64,000 bases of DNA, taken from assembly GCA_963833675.1 (NCBI GenBank), contig CAWHYW010000038.1:1-64000 (forward strand), written 5' to 3'. Position numbers and translations under genes: made by a program. Positions 29,362 through 38,919 of this stretch are shown piece by piece. Position 1 is the stretch's first letter; each line of letters begins with the position of its first letter. The notes under the pieces were generated by a model, which saw only the letters and a list, made by a program, of their open reading frames with translations, made no database searches and had not been told where the DNA came from. The DNA comes from DASQDN01 sp963833675 (GTDB lineage Bacteria; Acidobacteriota; Terriglobia; Bryobacterales; Bryobacteraceae).

Positions 29362-30684
29362 ATGCTGACGAGAGAACAGGCGCAGGAGCTTACGGCCAGA
29401 GTTTTGAAATTCTCGTCCTTTCCCGATTGCACGGCGAGTATCGACGAGCGCGAAGTCGCGTATGTACGGTTTGCAAATAATGGCGTGACCACCTCGGCCT
29501 TTACGTTCGAGCGATCGGTCACAATCAACTCGGTGCGGGATGGCAAGGCCGGAGGGTCCAGGACGACCGATCTGAGCAACGATGCACTGAAGGCAGCCGT
29601 GCACCGCAGTGAAGAGCTCGCGCAGTTCTCACCGGCTAACCCCGAATATGTGGAGCCGTTAGGTCCCCAGAAGTATGCAGAGTATGAGAACTGGGATGAC
29701 GCCACAGCGCACGCGCGATCGCCGCAAATGGTCCCTCATGTCAAATCGATCATAGATCGGGCGCTTGCGAAGAAGTTGATTGCCGCTGGTTACTTCGAAC
29801 GTTCCGCAGAAATATCGGCGTTCGGAAACAGGCACGGTAACTTCGGTTACCAGCGCAGCACGGATGCCCGGCTGACGACCACAATTCGCAACACGCAGGG
29901 AACGAGTTCGGGATGGGCAGGAGGACCGTCGGTACGGATTGGAGAGATTGACGGAGGAGAACTCGCCGAACGCGCGCTGGACAAATGCTTGCGGTGGTCA
30001 AATCCCATCAGGCCGACACCGGGTAAATACACTGTGGTGCTGGAACCGACTGCAGTCGGTGATCTGGTTACACTGATCGGCGGACATCTCTCGGCTCGCG
30101 CTGCCGAGCAGGGTCAATCCTTCCTGAGTAAAAAGGGCGGCGGCACCCTGGTGGGCGAGAAGCTTTTTCCCGAGATTATTACGCTTCGCACAGACCCTTT
30201 CGATCGACGCTACGGCACTTCTCTCTGGAGCATGGGCGGCATTCCCGCCGTGCCGGTGACCTGGATCGAGAACGGATTAGTAAAAAACGTAGTCTACGAC
30301 CGGTACTGGGCGAAAAAGACAGGCAAGAAGCCGACACCCTCGGCCGGCAATCTGATTCTGAATGGAAGCCAGTCACCGACGGCCGATCTGATTAAAGCGA
30401 CCGAACGCGGGCTCCTCGTCACACGCTTCTGGTACATTCGGACTGTCAATCCGCAGACAGCGCAGTTTACCGGTCTCACTCGAGACGGCTTATTTCTTAT
30501 TGAAAATGGAGTAGTCACCAAACCAGTTATGAATCTCCGTTTCACGGACAGCGTTGTTCGCCTGCTGCAGAACACGTCGATGGTCAGCAGGAACGTTCGT
30601 GTTCACGGAGCCGAAGTCGGAATGGTCGCGCCCGCAATCCAAGCGCGTGATTTTACGTTTACGAGTATTTCCGACGCAGTCTGA
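29362..30684 (+). CDS. TldE/PmbA-like partner protein
   Basis: 440 residues. Non-catalytic (no HExxxH) partner of TldD. Contains VRFANNGVTTSAFTFERSVT near residue 35, YTVVLEPTAVGDLVTLIGGH, and the C-terminal LTRDGLFLIENGVVTKPVMNLR typical of PmbA/TldE. No signal peptide is seen, while its partner carries a Tat-type signal. It follows tldD by one base and overlaps the next kinase gene by TGATG, so the three are one transcription unit with nth. Confidence 0.92.
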   Translation: MLTREQAQELTARVLKFSSFPDCTASIDEREVAYVRFANNGVTTSAFTFERSVTINSVRDGKAGGSRTTDLSNDALKAAVHRSEELAQFSPANPEYVEPLGPQKYAEYENWDDATAHARSPQMVPHVKSIIDRALAKKLIAAGYFERSAEISAFGNRHGNFGYQRSTDARLTTTIRNTQGTSSGWAGGPSVRIGEIDGGELAERALDKCLRWSNPIRPTPGKYTVVLEPTAVGDLVTLIGGHLSARAAEQGQSFLSKKGGGTLVGEKLFPEIITLRTDPFDRRYGTSLWSMGGIPAVPVTWIENGLVKNVVYDRYWAKKTGKKPTPSAGNLILNGSQSPTADLIKATERGLLVTRFWYIRTVNPQTAQFTGLTRDGLFLIENGVVTKPVMNLRFTDSVVRLLQNTSMVSRNVRVHGAEVGMVAPAIQARDFTFTSISDAV

Positions 30685-31634
30685 TGAGCTTCTTCCTTGG
30701 TATTGATGGAGGGCAATCCAGCACCACTGCCGTAATCGGCGATGAGTCCGGCCGGATCCTCGGCAGCGGACGGGGAGGGCCTTGCAATCACGTTGGCGCG
30801 TCGGAAGGCCGGAAAACGTTCGCACATGCGGTCGGCGGATGCCTGAAGCTCGCATGCGAGCAGGCAGGTCTCGATCCGCATATGATCACGTTTGAAAGAG
30901 TGTGCGCGGGGTTTAGCGGAGGGCCGGATGACAAAGCCGATTATCTGCGCGAGCTCATTCGCGCCCATCAATACGAGACCACTACGGACGCAGTGATTGC
31001 TCTGGCGGGCGCTACGGGGGGGGATCCGGGAATGATTTGCATTGCGGGAACGGGATCGATTGCTTATGGCCGGAATCGTGACCGGAAGTTCGCGCGCGTC
31101 GGCGGATGGGGCTATATCTTCGGCGATGAAGGCGGCGGCTTCGACCTCACCCGACAGGCACTGCGGGCGGTGCTTCGTCACGAGGAAGGCTGGGGTCCGG
31201 CAACTATTCTTCGTGAAATGCTGCTTGCTGAAACCGGCGCAAGCAATGCGAACGATCTGATGCACCGCTTTTACACGACCGAATTTCCACGTCCTGTGAT
31301 TGCCTCGTACTCGGTATTGGTTGATGCGGCCGCCAACAACGGTGACGCGATCGCACGGAATCTGATTGTGAATGCGGCACAGCAACTTGCGACTGCCGTG
31401 TCGGCGGTCCGTATGCAAATATTCGATCGCGGAGAGCCGGCGAAGACGGCATACATCGGCGGTGTGTTCAAGAGCGAGATGCTGAGGGAGCGATTTCGAT
31501 TGCTCGTGGAGCTTGAAGACGGCAATACCGTTATTGCGCCGCAATACGGTCCGGGAGTGGGCGCGTTGATCGAGGCTTACGCCGGAACGGGTATTTCCGC
31601 AAAGATCTCCGGCGCTGCGCAAGCAGAAAAATAG
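30684..31634 (+). CDS. BadF/BadG-type ATPase, N-acetylglucosamine-kinase-like
   Basis: Sugar kinase of the ASKHA fold. 316 residues. Phosphate loop FFLGIDGGQSSTTAVI at the start, CIAGTGSIAYGRN in the middle, GGWGYIFGDEGGGFDL, and the adenosine motif YIGGVFKSEMLRERF near the end. Probably phosphorylates N-acetylglucosamine or a related wall-derived sugar (family-level inference). Start overlaps the TldE stop; pgk follows 36 bases later. Confidence 0.88.
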   Translation: MSFFLGIDGGQSSTTAVIGDESGRILGSGRGGPCNHVGASEGRKTFAHAVGGCLKLACEQAGLDPHMITFERVCAGFSGGPDDKADYLRELIRAHQYETTTDAVIALAGATGGDPGMICIAGTGSIAYGRNRDRKFARVGGWGYIFGDEGGGFDLTRQALRAVLRHEEGWGPATILREMLLAETGASNANDLMHRFYTTEFPRPVIASYSVLVDAAANNGDAIARNLIVNAAQQLATAVSAVRMQIFDRGEPAKTAYIGGVFKSEMLRERFRLLVELEDGNTVIAPQYGPGVGALIEAYAGTGISAKISGAAQAEK

Positions 31635-31670
31635 CCGCTAAATCGGGTGATACCCTGAAGTTTCACCCTC

Positions 31671-32852
31671 ATGTCCACAAAGCTATCCATCCGTGATCTG
31701 GACCTTGAAAACAAAGTTGTTTTCATTCGCGTCGACTTCAATGTTCCACTCGCCCCTGGTGGGCAGGAGATTACGAGCGACAAAAGAATCAAGGCATCTT
31801 TGCCAACGATTCAGTACGCGCTCGAGGAAGGCGCAGGACTCGTTCTCGCAAGCCATCTGGGTCGTCCAAAAGGGAAGCCGAACCCGGAGATGAGTTTAAA
31901 GCCCGTCGCTGCGCGTCTGCAGGAGTTGCTCGGTCGCCCCGTAAAGATGGCTCCCGATTGCATCGGCCCTGAAGTGGAAGCGATGCGGCCGAAGCCGGGC
32001 GAGGTCGTGCTGTTGGAAAACCTGCGGTTTCATCCGGAAGAAGAAAAGAATGACCCTGAGTTCTCGAAGAAGCTGGCGTCACTTTGCGATCTCTATGTGA
32101 ATGACGCATTCGGGTCCGCGCATCGCGCTCACGCTTCGACCGTCGGAATGATCCAGTTTGTGCCCAAAGCCGCGGCAGGATTGCTGATGGACAAGGAGCT
32201 CGAATGGCTGGGTAAGGCGACCAGCCACCCCGAGCGGCCTTGTATCGCAATTCTTGGCGGCGCGAAAGTATCCGACAAAATAGAAGTGATTCAGAACCTG
32301 TCGAAGATCGTAGACAAGCTTCTGATCGGTGGAGCGATGGCTTACACCTTCTTTAAAGCCAAAGGCGAACCTACAGGGAAGTCGCTCGTGGAAGACGACA
32401 AGGTCGGCCTGGCAAAGCAACTGATCGAACAGCTTGGCGAGAAATTGATGCTGCCCACAGACCATGCCGTCGCGCCTGAATTCAAAGGTGGCGGCGAACC
32501 GAATTACGTCAAGACAATTCCGGTGGATCAGATGGCTCTCGACATCGGTCCTGAGACGGTTGACGAGTACTCCGCCGTGATCCGCGCCTCAAAGACAATC
32601 ATCTGGAATGGACCGATGGGTGTCTTCGAGATGCCGCCGTTTGATGCAGGCACGGTCGCGATCGCCAAGGCAGTCGCTGGTTCGGGCGCAGTATCCGTGG
32701 TCGGCGGGGGCGATTCGGAGAAGGCAATCAAAACCGCTGGAGTGGCGGATAAGATTACGCACGTCTCCACTGGCGGCGGCGCGTCGCTCGAATTTCTTTC
32801 GGGTATCGAACTTCCGGGTGTCGCTGCTTTGACTGACAAGATCGGTGGCTGA
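31671..32852 (+). CDS. pgk: Phosphoglycerate kinase
   Basis: Glycolytic enzyme making ATP from 1,3-bisphosphoglycerate. 393 residues, full length. Seen: FIRVDFNVPLAPG, ASHLGRPKGKPNPEMSL, ENLRFHPEEEKNDP, FGSAHRAHASTVG, GGAKVSDKIEVI, and the C-terminal VVGGGDSEKAIKTAG with STGGGASLEFLSG. A GAAGTTTCACCCTC leader precedes the ATG. The stop overlaps the next gene by eight bases. Confidence 0.97.
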   Translation: MSTKLSIRDLDLENKVVFIRVDFNVPLAPGGQEITSDKRIKASLPTIQYALEEGAGLVLASHLGRPKGKPNPEMSLKPVAARLQELLGRPVKMAPDCIGPEVEAMRPKPGEVVLLENLRFHPEEEKNDPEFSKKLASLCDLYVNDAFGSAHRAHASTVGMIQFVPKAAAGLLMDKELEWLGKATSHPERPCIAILGGAKVSDKIEVIQNLSKIVDKLLIGGAMAYTFFKAKGEPTGKSLVEDDKVGLAKQLIEQLGEKLMLPTDHAVAPEFKGGGEPNYVKTIPVDQMALDIGPETVDEYSAVIRASKTIIWNGPMGVFEMPPFDAGTVAIAKAVAGSGAVSVVGGGDSEKAIKTAGVADKITHVSTGGGASLEFLSGIELPGVAALTDKIGG

Positions 32853-34782
32853 TAGATTGTCTCCTGTATCGCCGGTCCGTATAATCAGACCGGCGACGCA
32901 CATTGTGACCCGCGCCGACATCCTAAAACGCGTCCTTTACTGGTCGCTTCCCTGCGTCTTCTGTCTCTTCCTCTATTGGGACGGGTTAAAGGCGTGGTTC
33001 CAGATGGATGATTTCGCGTGGCTGGGCCTACACACGCTTGTTCATGATTGGAACAGCTTCCTCGACGCGATGTTCAGGCCGATGGCTCAGGGTACGGTAC
33101 GCCCGCTGAGCGAGCGGCTTTTCTTTTTCGGTTTCTGGCACTTGTTTGGTATGGAAGCGCTGCCCTATCGCGCGCTGGTATTTGCTACAGCTTTCGGAAA
33201 CATCATCCTGATCAGCGTAATTGTTCGGCGACTGACCGCATCGGCTCTCGCCGGCTTTGTGGCGCCGCTGTTGTGGGTCGTGTCGCCGGCGTTGTACGAG
33301 CCGATGACTTGGACATCCGCCTACAATCAGATTCTTTGCGCGTTCTTCTTCCTCCTCCAACTCTATCTGCTCATCCGGTGTATCGATACTCATCGCCGGC
33401 GTTATTATGCGGCTTTGTGGCTCGTATTTCTTCTCGGCTTCGGCGTACTCGAGCTGAATGTGGTGTTTCCCGCAATCGCTGCAGTGTATGCACTTTTGTT
33501 TGCGCGTCGATACCTGCTACATGTCGCTCCGATGTTCCTCGTGTCCATCGCCTATGCGATTTGGCATCGAACAGCCGGACAGATGATACGCACATCCATC
33601 TACGCGATGGACCTCCGGCCGGAGTCCATTTTTAAAGTCTTGTGGAACTATGTCCAGCTATCGCTTTCGGCGCAGGACATACTGCCGCTGCGGCCGGAGT
33701 TGACTCTTGAAATCCAAATTGCGTTCGGACTGGTTCTAGCGGGATTGATTGTGTTCGTGGCCGTGATGCTGCGCTGGAGAGCGTGGCTTGCCCTCTTCTT
33801 TTTGGCCTGGTATCTCATCACGCTCTCGGTTTACTTGCCGCTCGCAAATCACATCTCCGGATACTACGCGACTGTTCCCATGGTCGGCTTAGCCATGCTT
33901 GGCGGCTGGGCCATCGCCCTAGCTTGGGAACGCAACCGGCTCACACGAATTCTCGCCGTGACGATTGCGTTGTGTTTCGCGGTTCCTGGAGCTTGGCAGG
34001 GACGGCAGCTCTCCCGCAGAGTCTCCCTGCAATCGCGGGACGTTCGGCACATGGTTCGCGGGATCGCTGCGGCGCACAAGAAGCATCCCAACCAGATTCT
34101 TGTTCTTACCGGAGTCGATAACGATCTGTTCTGGTTCGGCCTGTACGATAAACCGGAGGTTGCGCTCGGTTGGCGCGGGTTGTATGTTACCGGCGAAACG
34201 GAGCAGAAGATCATTCCCTCTCCCGAAATGGGAAGCGTCGCGGATCGATTTCTCGCGGACAGCGTCACTCTGGAGGCGATCCATCGCGGACAGGCCGAGG
34301 TCTACGATGTTTCCCAGACTCCGGTAAAAAACGTCACTCAGATGTACGAACGTGCGCTCACAGCCGATCACAGTCCCCAACTTCCACGATCCTGCAATGT
34401 CGGTTCTCCGCTGTTCGCGCGCTTCCTTAAGGAAGGTTGGTTTCCTGTTTCGGATGGAGCTCGCTGGACAGCGAAGCAGGCGACGGTAGAGTTACGCGGG
34501 CCGACGCATGCGCGCGGCACGTTAACGATCACAGGTGTGGTGACACCGCTTCACACCGGCAATGGCCCATATCCAGTCACCGCATGGGTCGATGGCCGGT
34601 CTATAGGCAAACGAGATATTCCGGCCGGAGCATCGCGATTCTCTCTGACTTACGATCTTCCGGACGACATCTTGGGTAAGCGATCGGTCGCGGTAACGGT
34701 GGGGGTAGACCGCACCGTCAGCGCTCCCCCGGATGAACGCGAGCTCGGCCTGTTGATGGGAACCTTCGAAGTCGCGCCTTAA
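32845..34782 (+). CDS. Large polytopic membrane protein, GT39-like, with C-terminal beta domain
   Basis: 645 residues. About ten membrane helices in the first 380 residues; the first loop WFQMDDFAWLGLHTLV has the DD motif of GT39/GT83-type dolichol-sugar transferases, and the helix SPALYEPMTWTSAYNQ also fits. Residues 380-645 are soluble, with a final beta-rich module (TLTITGVVTPLHTGNGPYPV, AVTVGVDRTVSAPPDERELG). Glycosyl transfer to an exported acceptor is an inference. The start codon overlaps the pgk stop; 54 bases then separate it from the alpha/beta hydrolase gene. Confidence 0.75.
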   Translation: MADRLSPVSPVRIIRPATHIVTRADILKRVLYWSLPCVFCLFLYWDGLKAWFQMDDFAWLGLHTLVHDWNSFLDAMFRPMAQGTVRPLSERLFFFGFWHLFGMEALPYRALVFATAFGNIILISVIVRRLTASALAGFVAPLLWVVSPALYEPMTWTSAYNQILCAFFFLLQLYLLIRCIDTHRRRYYAALWLVFLLGFGVLELNVVFPAIAAVYALLFARRYLLHVAPMFLVSIAYAIWHRTAGQMIRTSIYAMDLRPESIFKVLWNYVQLSLSAQDILPLRPELTLEIQIAFGLVLAGLIVFVAVMLRWRAWLALFFLAWYLITLSVYLPLANHISGYYATVPMVGLAMLGGWAIALAWERNRLTRILAVTIALCFAVPGAWQGRQLSRRVSLQSRDVRHMVRGIAAAHKKHPNQILVLTGVDNDLFWFGLYDKPEVALGWRGLYVTGETEQKIIPSPEMGSVADRFLADSVTLEAIHRGQAEVYDVSQTPVKNVTQMYERALTADHSPQLPRSCNVGSPLFARFLKEGWFPVSDGARWTAKQATVELRGPTHARGTLTITGVVTPLHTGNGPYPVTAWVDGRSIGKRDIPAGASRFSLTYDLPDDILGKRSVAVTVGVDRTVSAPPDERELGLLMGTFEVAP

Positions 34783-34836
34783 GCCTCCTTGGCCGGACCT
34801 GACGCGTTCGCCGAGTGCTATGATTCTCAAACGTCT

Positions 34837-36006
34837 ATGCCCGCAACGCCGACGATTCTGTTCGTCCACGGGACTGGTGTCCGCCTGCCCTCCTATCGTG
34901 AGGGCTTTCGTGACGCAGCGGCGAAAGCCTCGGAATACGGGATCCCCAACAAGTTCGAACAGTGTCCTTGGGGAGATATCTTCGGCGCCAGGTTTTCTCC
35001 GCGATCACTGCCCGAGCCGCCCTCGGAAAAGCAGCTCGAAGAAGAACAGAAAGACTATGCCGAGTGGGTGTACCTTTTCGACGATCCGATGTTTGAGCTG
35101 CGGACATTAGCGATTCCCCGGAAGGCCGGTGATCCTTTCGACGATCTTGGCGCGGAGCCCAAATACAAGAAGGTTTGGAAAACCGTTCGCTCATATAAGC
35201 CTTCTGTGGAGTTGCACGAAATTCTCGGGCGCGAGCAGCTTGAGGATTTATGGGATGAGGCCCATCAGACGATCGTTGGCGATACCGACACAGAGAAGGC
35301 GTTTCGAGTAACCGGCGATGAAACTGCGGAATCCACGAATGCCGCAGCCCGGGCAATCGTCGCCGAACTGACGCGGCGCGCTGAAGCTGCGGGCCAATCC
35401 GGTCCGGGCCGTGAAGCGCGATCCACCATTGTCAGCCGGCTTCTCGAAGATTGGAAACACCAGGTTTTCGGATTGTCCGAATTTTTTTCCAATCTGGTCG
35501 GAAAACCGGCCACCTATCTTCTCAAGAAGCATCGAAGCGACTGGAGTCAGGCAATCACCAATCCCCTTGGAGATATTTTGTTGTATCAAGCCAATGGAGC
35601 CAAGATCTGCAACTATATTCGGGCTAAGATCCAACAGGCCGGTGGGCCAGTAGTTCTGATGGCGCACAGCCTGGGCGGAATTGCGTGCGTCGACCTGCTG
35701 AATGAAGATCCTACAACCGGAGTGAAAAGGCTGATCACCTTCGGGTCGCAGGCGCCGTTTCTGTATGAGCTGGGCGCTCTTCACTCGCTGAAGCCTCCCG
35801 CGGATCTTCCGCAGCATTTTCCGCCATGGCTGAATCTGTACGATCGCAATGATTTCCTGAGCTACCTGGCGGGGCCGGTTTTTCCGCAAGCCGCCGATGT
35901 TACCGATGTAGAGATTGAATCGCGACGCCCATTTCCCGCCTCGCACAGCGCATATTTAGGAAGCAAGAAGGCGTGGCAGCATATTGGAAAGTTCCTGAAG
36001 CAATGA
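34837..36006 (+). CDS. PGAP1-like alpha/beta hydrolase, candidate effector of the conflict system
   Basis: 389 residues from ATG 34837. Strand and oxyanion motif TILFVHGTG at the start; nucleophile elbow VLMAHSLGGIACVDLL (Ser278); acid Asp in NLYDRNDFLSYLAG; His in PASHSAYLGSKKAW near the end. This is a lipase/esterase-type fold (PGAP1, Abhydrolase). A charged helical insert lies between about 50 and 230. No signal peptide, so it acts in the cytoplasm. Its TGA overlaps the ATG of the caspase gene, so the two are translationally coupled. In VMAP systems hydrolases of this kind are predicted effectors; targeting of a lipid or ester is inference. Confidence 0.82.
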   Translation: MPATPTILFVHGTGVRLPSYREGFRDAAAKASEYGIPNKFEQCPWGDIFGARFSPRSLPEPPSEKQLEEEQKDYAEWVYLFDDPMFELRTLAIPRKAGDPFDDLGAEPKYKKVWKTVRSYKPSVELHEILGREQLEDLWDEAHQTIVGDTDTEKAFRVTGDETAESTNAAARAIVAELTRRAEAAGQSGPGREARSTIVSRLLEDWKHQVFGLSEFFSNLVGKPATYLLKKHRSDWSQAITNPLGDILLYQANGAKICNYIRAKIQQAGGPVVLMAHSLGGIACVDLLNEDPTTGVKRLITFGSQAPFLYELGALHSLKPPADLPQHFPPWLNLYDRNDFLSYLAGPVFPQAADVTDVEIESRRPFPASHSAYLGSKKAWQHIGKFLKQ

Positions 36007-37865
36007 ATATTCGCGCCGTCCTGATTGCGATTGAGAAATACGACAGTATCAAACAGGCTCCGGCGGGTCCTTGCCAAACTGCTTATGACCTGGCAATCCG
36101 ATTGTTAGCCGACAAGGTGCCGGCCGGCAACATACACCTCTTTGCTTCCCCGCCCGACAGTTTTTCTACCAATCCTCCTGTAGCAGCAGAAAATGCCAGA
36201 TTCGATATCATCAACCGCTTCTGGCGGCGAGACTTGCCGAAGCTCGCAAAGGCTGAAGAACTGCTCTTGTTCTTCTGGGCAGGGCATGGGATCACCGTCG
36301 CGGGAAGCGATCGCGTATTCTTCTGCAGCGACTTTTCGAAAGAGTTGAATAATTATGCAGTCTCTCTCTCCGATCTTTGCGAAACACTCAGCTCGATGGA
36401 TTATGGGCGCTATTCAAAGCAGTTGATGCTCTTCGATACCTGCGCCAATCGTGTCGAGCTAACTCCGAGAGTACCGCCGGTGGGCAAGTCTGATTGGGCC
36501 AGGAAGGATCGCTACCTGTTTTGCGCCGCTGAAGAAGGGGAATATGCCATTAGCGAGGGCGGAAGAGGCGTCTTCTCCCAGCATCTTATCGATCACCTGA
36601 AAAGCGGCGCCTCCTTCGACGATCCCGCTGCGTTCTCGAAGAGCTTTCGATCAGCGCTCGACGCGCAGAAAGACAAATATTACGTATGCGAGTATCGCGA
36701 CAACCAGGAGCAGTCCGTTACCGAGCCGACGGTCGCCGCCAAAAGTGAGGGAATTGCGGCAGAGCTGATAAAGCTTTTGCAACAATGCTCACTTGATTTC
36801 GTCAGCATGCGGGAGCTGTATTGGCGCACTATCGAGAAATTGCACGTTCCTGCTCTTTGGCAACCTAATTCACTACCTGAGATGGTGAACGAACTTGCCA
36901 ATCTCACTCGCTCCAGAGATGACCTCGCCGCGCCGCGCGCAATGATCGAATTCGCCCTCCGCACAGAGCGCCAGCTTAACGGATCGAAGGAGCTGTCTGA
37001 CTGGGCCAAGGGAAACGCCTCCCCAGCCGTAATAGCGACACTGCAAGGCGATTTCGCGCGTGAAGAGGGCGATCAGTATCTGGTAATCGAGCTTCTGGAA
37101 GACTTGAATTACCGGGGATCGGTGGCGGGTATCGAAGCCAAGCTCTTCCCAGCGGATTTCTCCTGTCCGCTCGAACCGCCCTGGCCCGTTCAGAAAACCG
37201 AGACATGGAACGATGTCGTGAAAGCGGTGCAGGGAATTGTCGATCAGGCCGAAGCCCGCATCGTTTCCGGACGCCTTCATCTGCAGTTTGTAGTTAGCGC
37301 ATCGTTGTTGGCGTGCGCTCCTCATGAGATTGCCGGCTCCTCGCTCGAGACCGCGTTGGGGTCGATATTTCCGACCATGCTGCGCAGCCGTGAGCGCTTC
37401 TGGAAAAGCGCGAGCCAGTTGGGACAGCGATGGAGAGAGCGAGCCAACCTGATTCGCAGTCAGGCAGCCAAAGGATACGCGCCGGTGCCACTTCCGGGAC
37501 AGGCGGGCAAAGCTTTCGCCGACGCGCTGAAGAGCGACACCGGTATCTACTTCCTGCAGTGCGCCGTGGTCACACGGCGTGAGGCTGGAGGCCCGGCGTC
37601 CGAATTACTCGCTCTGAAGCAGGCGATCGAGTCCGGGGTCCCGTATCTGTTGTGGCTTCACAATGCGCCCGCGGACGATTGCTGGAATCCGGTGTGCGCA
37701 TCTCTGAAGCAATGGCTGAAAGGCGTGAATATCTTAGATTCATTTCCCGCGAAGCTGTGCGACCTTCGCCAGAATTACGAAGATTTCGCCAGAGACACAG
37801 CTATTTTATGGGACGATCCCGAGCGAACTCCGCGAAAGCCGAAGCTATTGGAAATAGGGGGCTGA
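36003..37865 (+). CDS. Caspase-like protease with C-terminal VMAP-C-like domain
   Basis: 620 residues. Caspase (C14) fold in residues 1-230 with the dyad His95 in LLFFWAGHGI and Cys147 in MLFDTCAN. A helical segment at about 255-350 (ELIKLLQQCSLDFVSMRELY, AMIEFALRTERQL) looks like an effector-associated helical domain. Residues about 370-610 match the VMAP-C pattern: YLVIELLEDLNYRG, RLHLQFVVSASLLACAPHEI, ALGSIFPTMLRSRERF, then a helical end. Members couple a sensor or AAA+ partner to an executioner protease. No active-site loss seen. Coupled to the hydrolase gene; the MoxR gene starts six bases after its stop. Confidence 0.85.
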   Translation: MNIRAVLIAIEKYDSIKQAPAGPCQTAYDLAIRLLADKVPAGNIHLFASPPDSFSTNPPVAAENARFDIINRFWRRDLPKLAKAEELLLFFWAGHGITVAGSDRVFFCSDFSKELNNYAVSLSDLCETLSSMDYGRYSKQLMLFDTCANRVELTPRVPPVGKSDWARKDRYLFCAAEEGEYAISEGGRGVFSQHLIDHLKSGASFDDPAAFSKSFRSALDAQKDKYYVCEYRDNQEQSVTEPTVAAKSEGIAAELIKLLQQCSLDFVSMRELYWRTIEKLHVPALWQPNSLPEMVNELANLTRSRDDLAAPRAMIEFALRTERQLNGSKELSDWAKGNASPAVIATLQGDFAREEGDQYLVIELLEDLNYRGSVAGIEAKLFPADFSCPLEPPWPVQKTETWNDVVKAVQGIVDQAEARIVSGRLHLQFVVSASLLACAPHEIAGSSLETALGSIFPTMLRSRERFWKSASQLGQRWRERANLIRSQAAKGYAPVPLPGQAGKAFADALKSDTGIYFLQCAVVTRREAGGPASELLALKQAIESGVPYLLWLHNAPADDCWNPVCASLKQWLKGVNILDSFPAKLCDLRQNYEDFARDTAILWDDPERTPRKPKLLEIGG

Positions 37866-37871
37866 GATAAC

Positions 37872-38915
37872 GTGGCAACGAAGGCTACGCAGACCAAGAA
37901 AACGGATCAGGATTCCAGCAGCTGGAAAATCTTCCACGGCGACAATCGCCAACCGAGTCACTCCTGGCAAACACGTCTGCCGAATCCACCCCCGTGGCGC
38001 ACCTGGAAACACTCTCAGCCGCTGTCGTTCCCGAGCACGACGAATGAGGACTTCATCAGCGCTGAAAAAAATCGAGCGATGCCGTTCCGGCCAAGCACGC
38101 CAATGATCATGGCGGTAAATACGGCGTTGTATCTCCGACGTCCATTGCTGTTGACGGGCAAGCCGGGCACAGGGAAATCAACACTTATTTCCAAAGTCGC
38201 GTACGAACTGAAGCTCGGCCCGGTTTTGCGCTGGCCGATCACGTCGCGCAGCACCGTGCGCGGCGGAGTTTACAACTACGATGCCGTGGCTCGTCTGCAG
38301 TCCGGCGATAAGCATGCTCCGGTGTCGGATTATTTGGCCTTGGGACCGCTCGGCACGGCTCTGGCGTCAACGACCTGGCCTCGTGCTCTGCTGATCGATG
38401 AGATCGACAAGAGCGATCTCGATTTCGCAAATGATCTTCTTAACGTGATCGAAGAAGGGGTGTATGAAATTCCGGAGCTCAGCCGGTTAAAGGATGCAGA
38501 GGCGGCGGTCAAGGATGCCGAAGGCAAGGTCGTTGACGTGCGTCGCGGCCTGCTGCAGTGCGGCCAGTTTCCGTTCGTCGTGATGACTTCCAATGCGGAG
38601 CGGGAGTTCCCTCCACCATTCCTGCGCAGATGTGTGAGGCTTGATATCGAGAAGCCGAAAGATAAATCCGAGGTTGAGGCGATCGTCAAAAGTCACCTTA
38701 AGACGTATTTCACGAGAACAGGTCAGGACACCGAACTGGAGACCATGATCGGCCGCTTTCTCCAGGCAGGGGATAGCAATCAGGAGATCGCGACCGATCA
38801 GCTATTAAACGCAGTCTTTTTAACTATCGGTCTCAACGATCCTGAACGTCGCACATTCGACCCCAAGGAACTCGAGCAACTGCGCGATACGCTGCTGCGA
38901 CCGCTGGGCTCGTAG
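37872..38915 (+). CDS. MoxR-type AAA+ ATPase
   Basis: 347 residues. Walker A GKPGTGKST (96-104), Walker B LLIDEIDK with Asp176-Glu177, sensor-1 MTSNAERE (Asn241), and the arginine-finger PPPFLRRCVRLDI. The N-terminus has an extra 60-residue Trp/Pro-rich lead (NQPSHSWQTRLPNPPPWRTW-type, seen as SHSWQTRLPNPPPWRTWKH) not found in generic MoxR. The ATPase is predicted to remodel the vWA and VMAP partners. Spacing to neighbours is six and four bases, so it belongs to the same operon. Confidence 0.93.
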   Translation: MATKATQTKKTDQDSSSWKIFHGDNRQPSHSWQTRLPNPPPWRTWKHSQPLSFPSTTNEDFISAEKNRAMPFRPSTPMIMAVNTALYLRRPLLLTGKPGTGKSTLISKVAYELKLGPVLRWPITSRSTVRGGVYNYDAVARLQSGDKHAPVSDYLALGPLGTALASTTWPRALLIDEIDKSDLDFANDLLNVIEEGVYEIPELSRLKDAEAAVKDAEGKVVDVRRGLLQCGQFPFVVMTSNAEREFPPPFLRRCVRLDIEKPKDKSEVEAIVKSHLKTYFTRTGQDTELETMIGRFLQAGDSNQEIATDQLLNAVFLTIGLNDPERRTFDPKELEQLRDTLLRPLGS

Positions 38916-38919
38916 TCTT

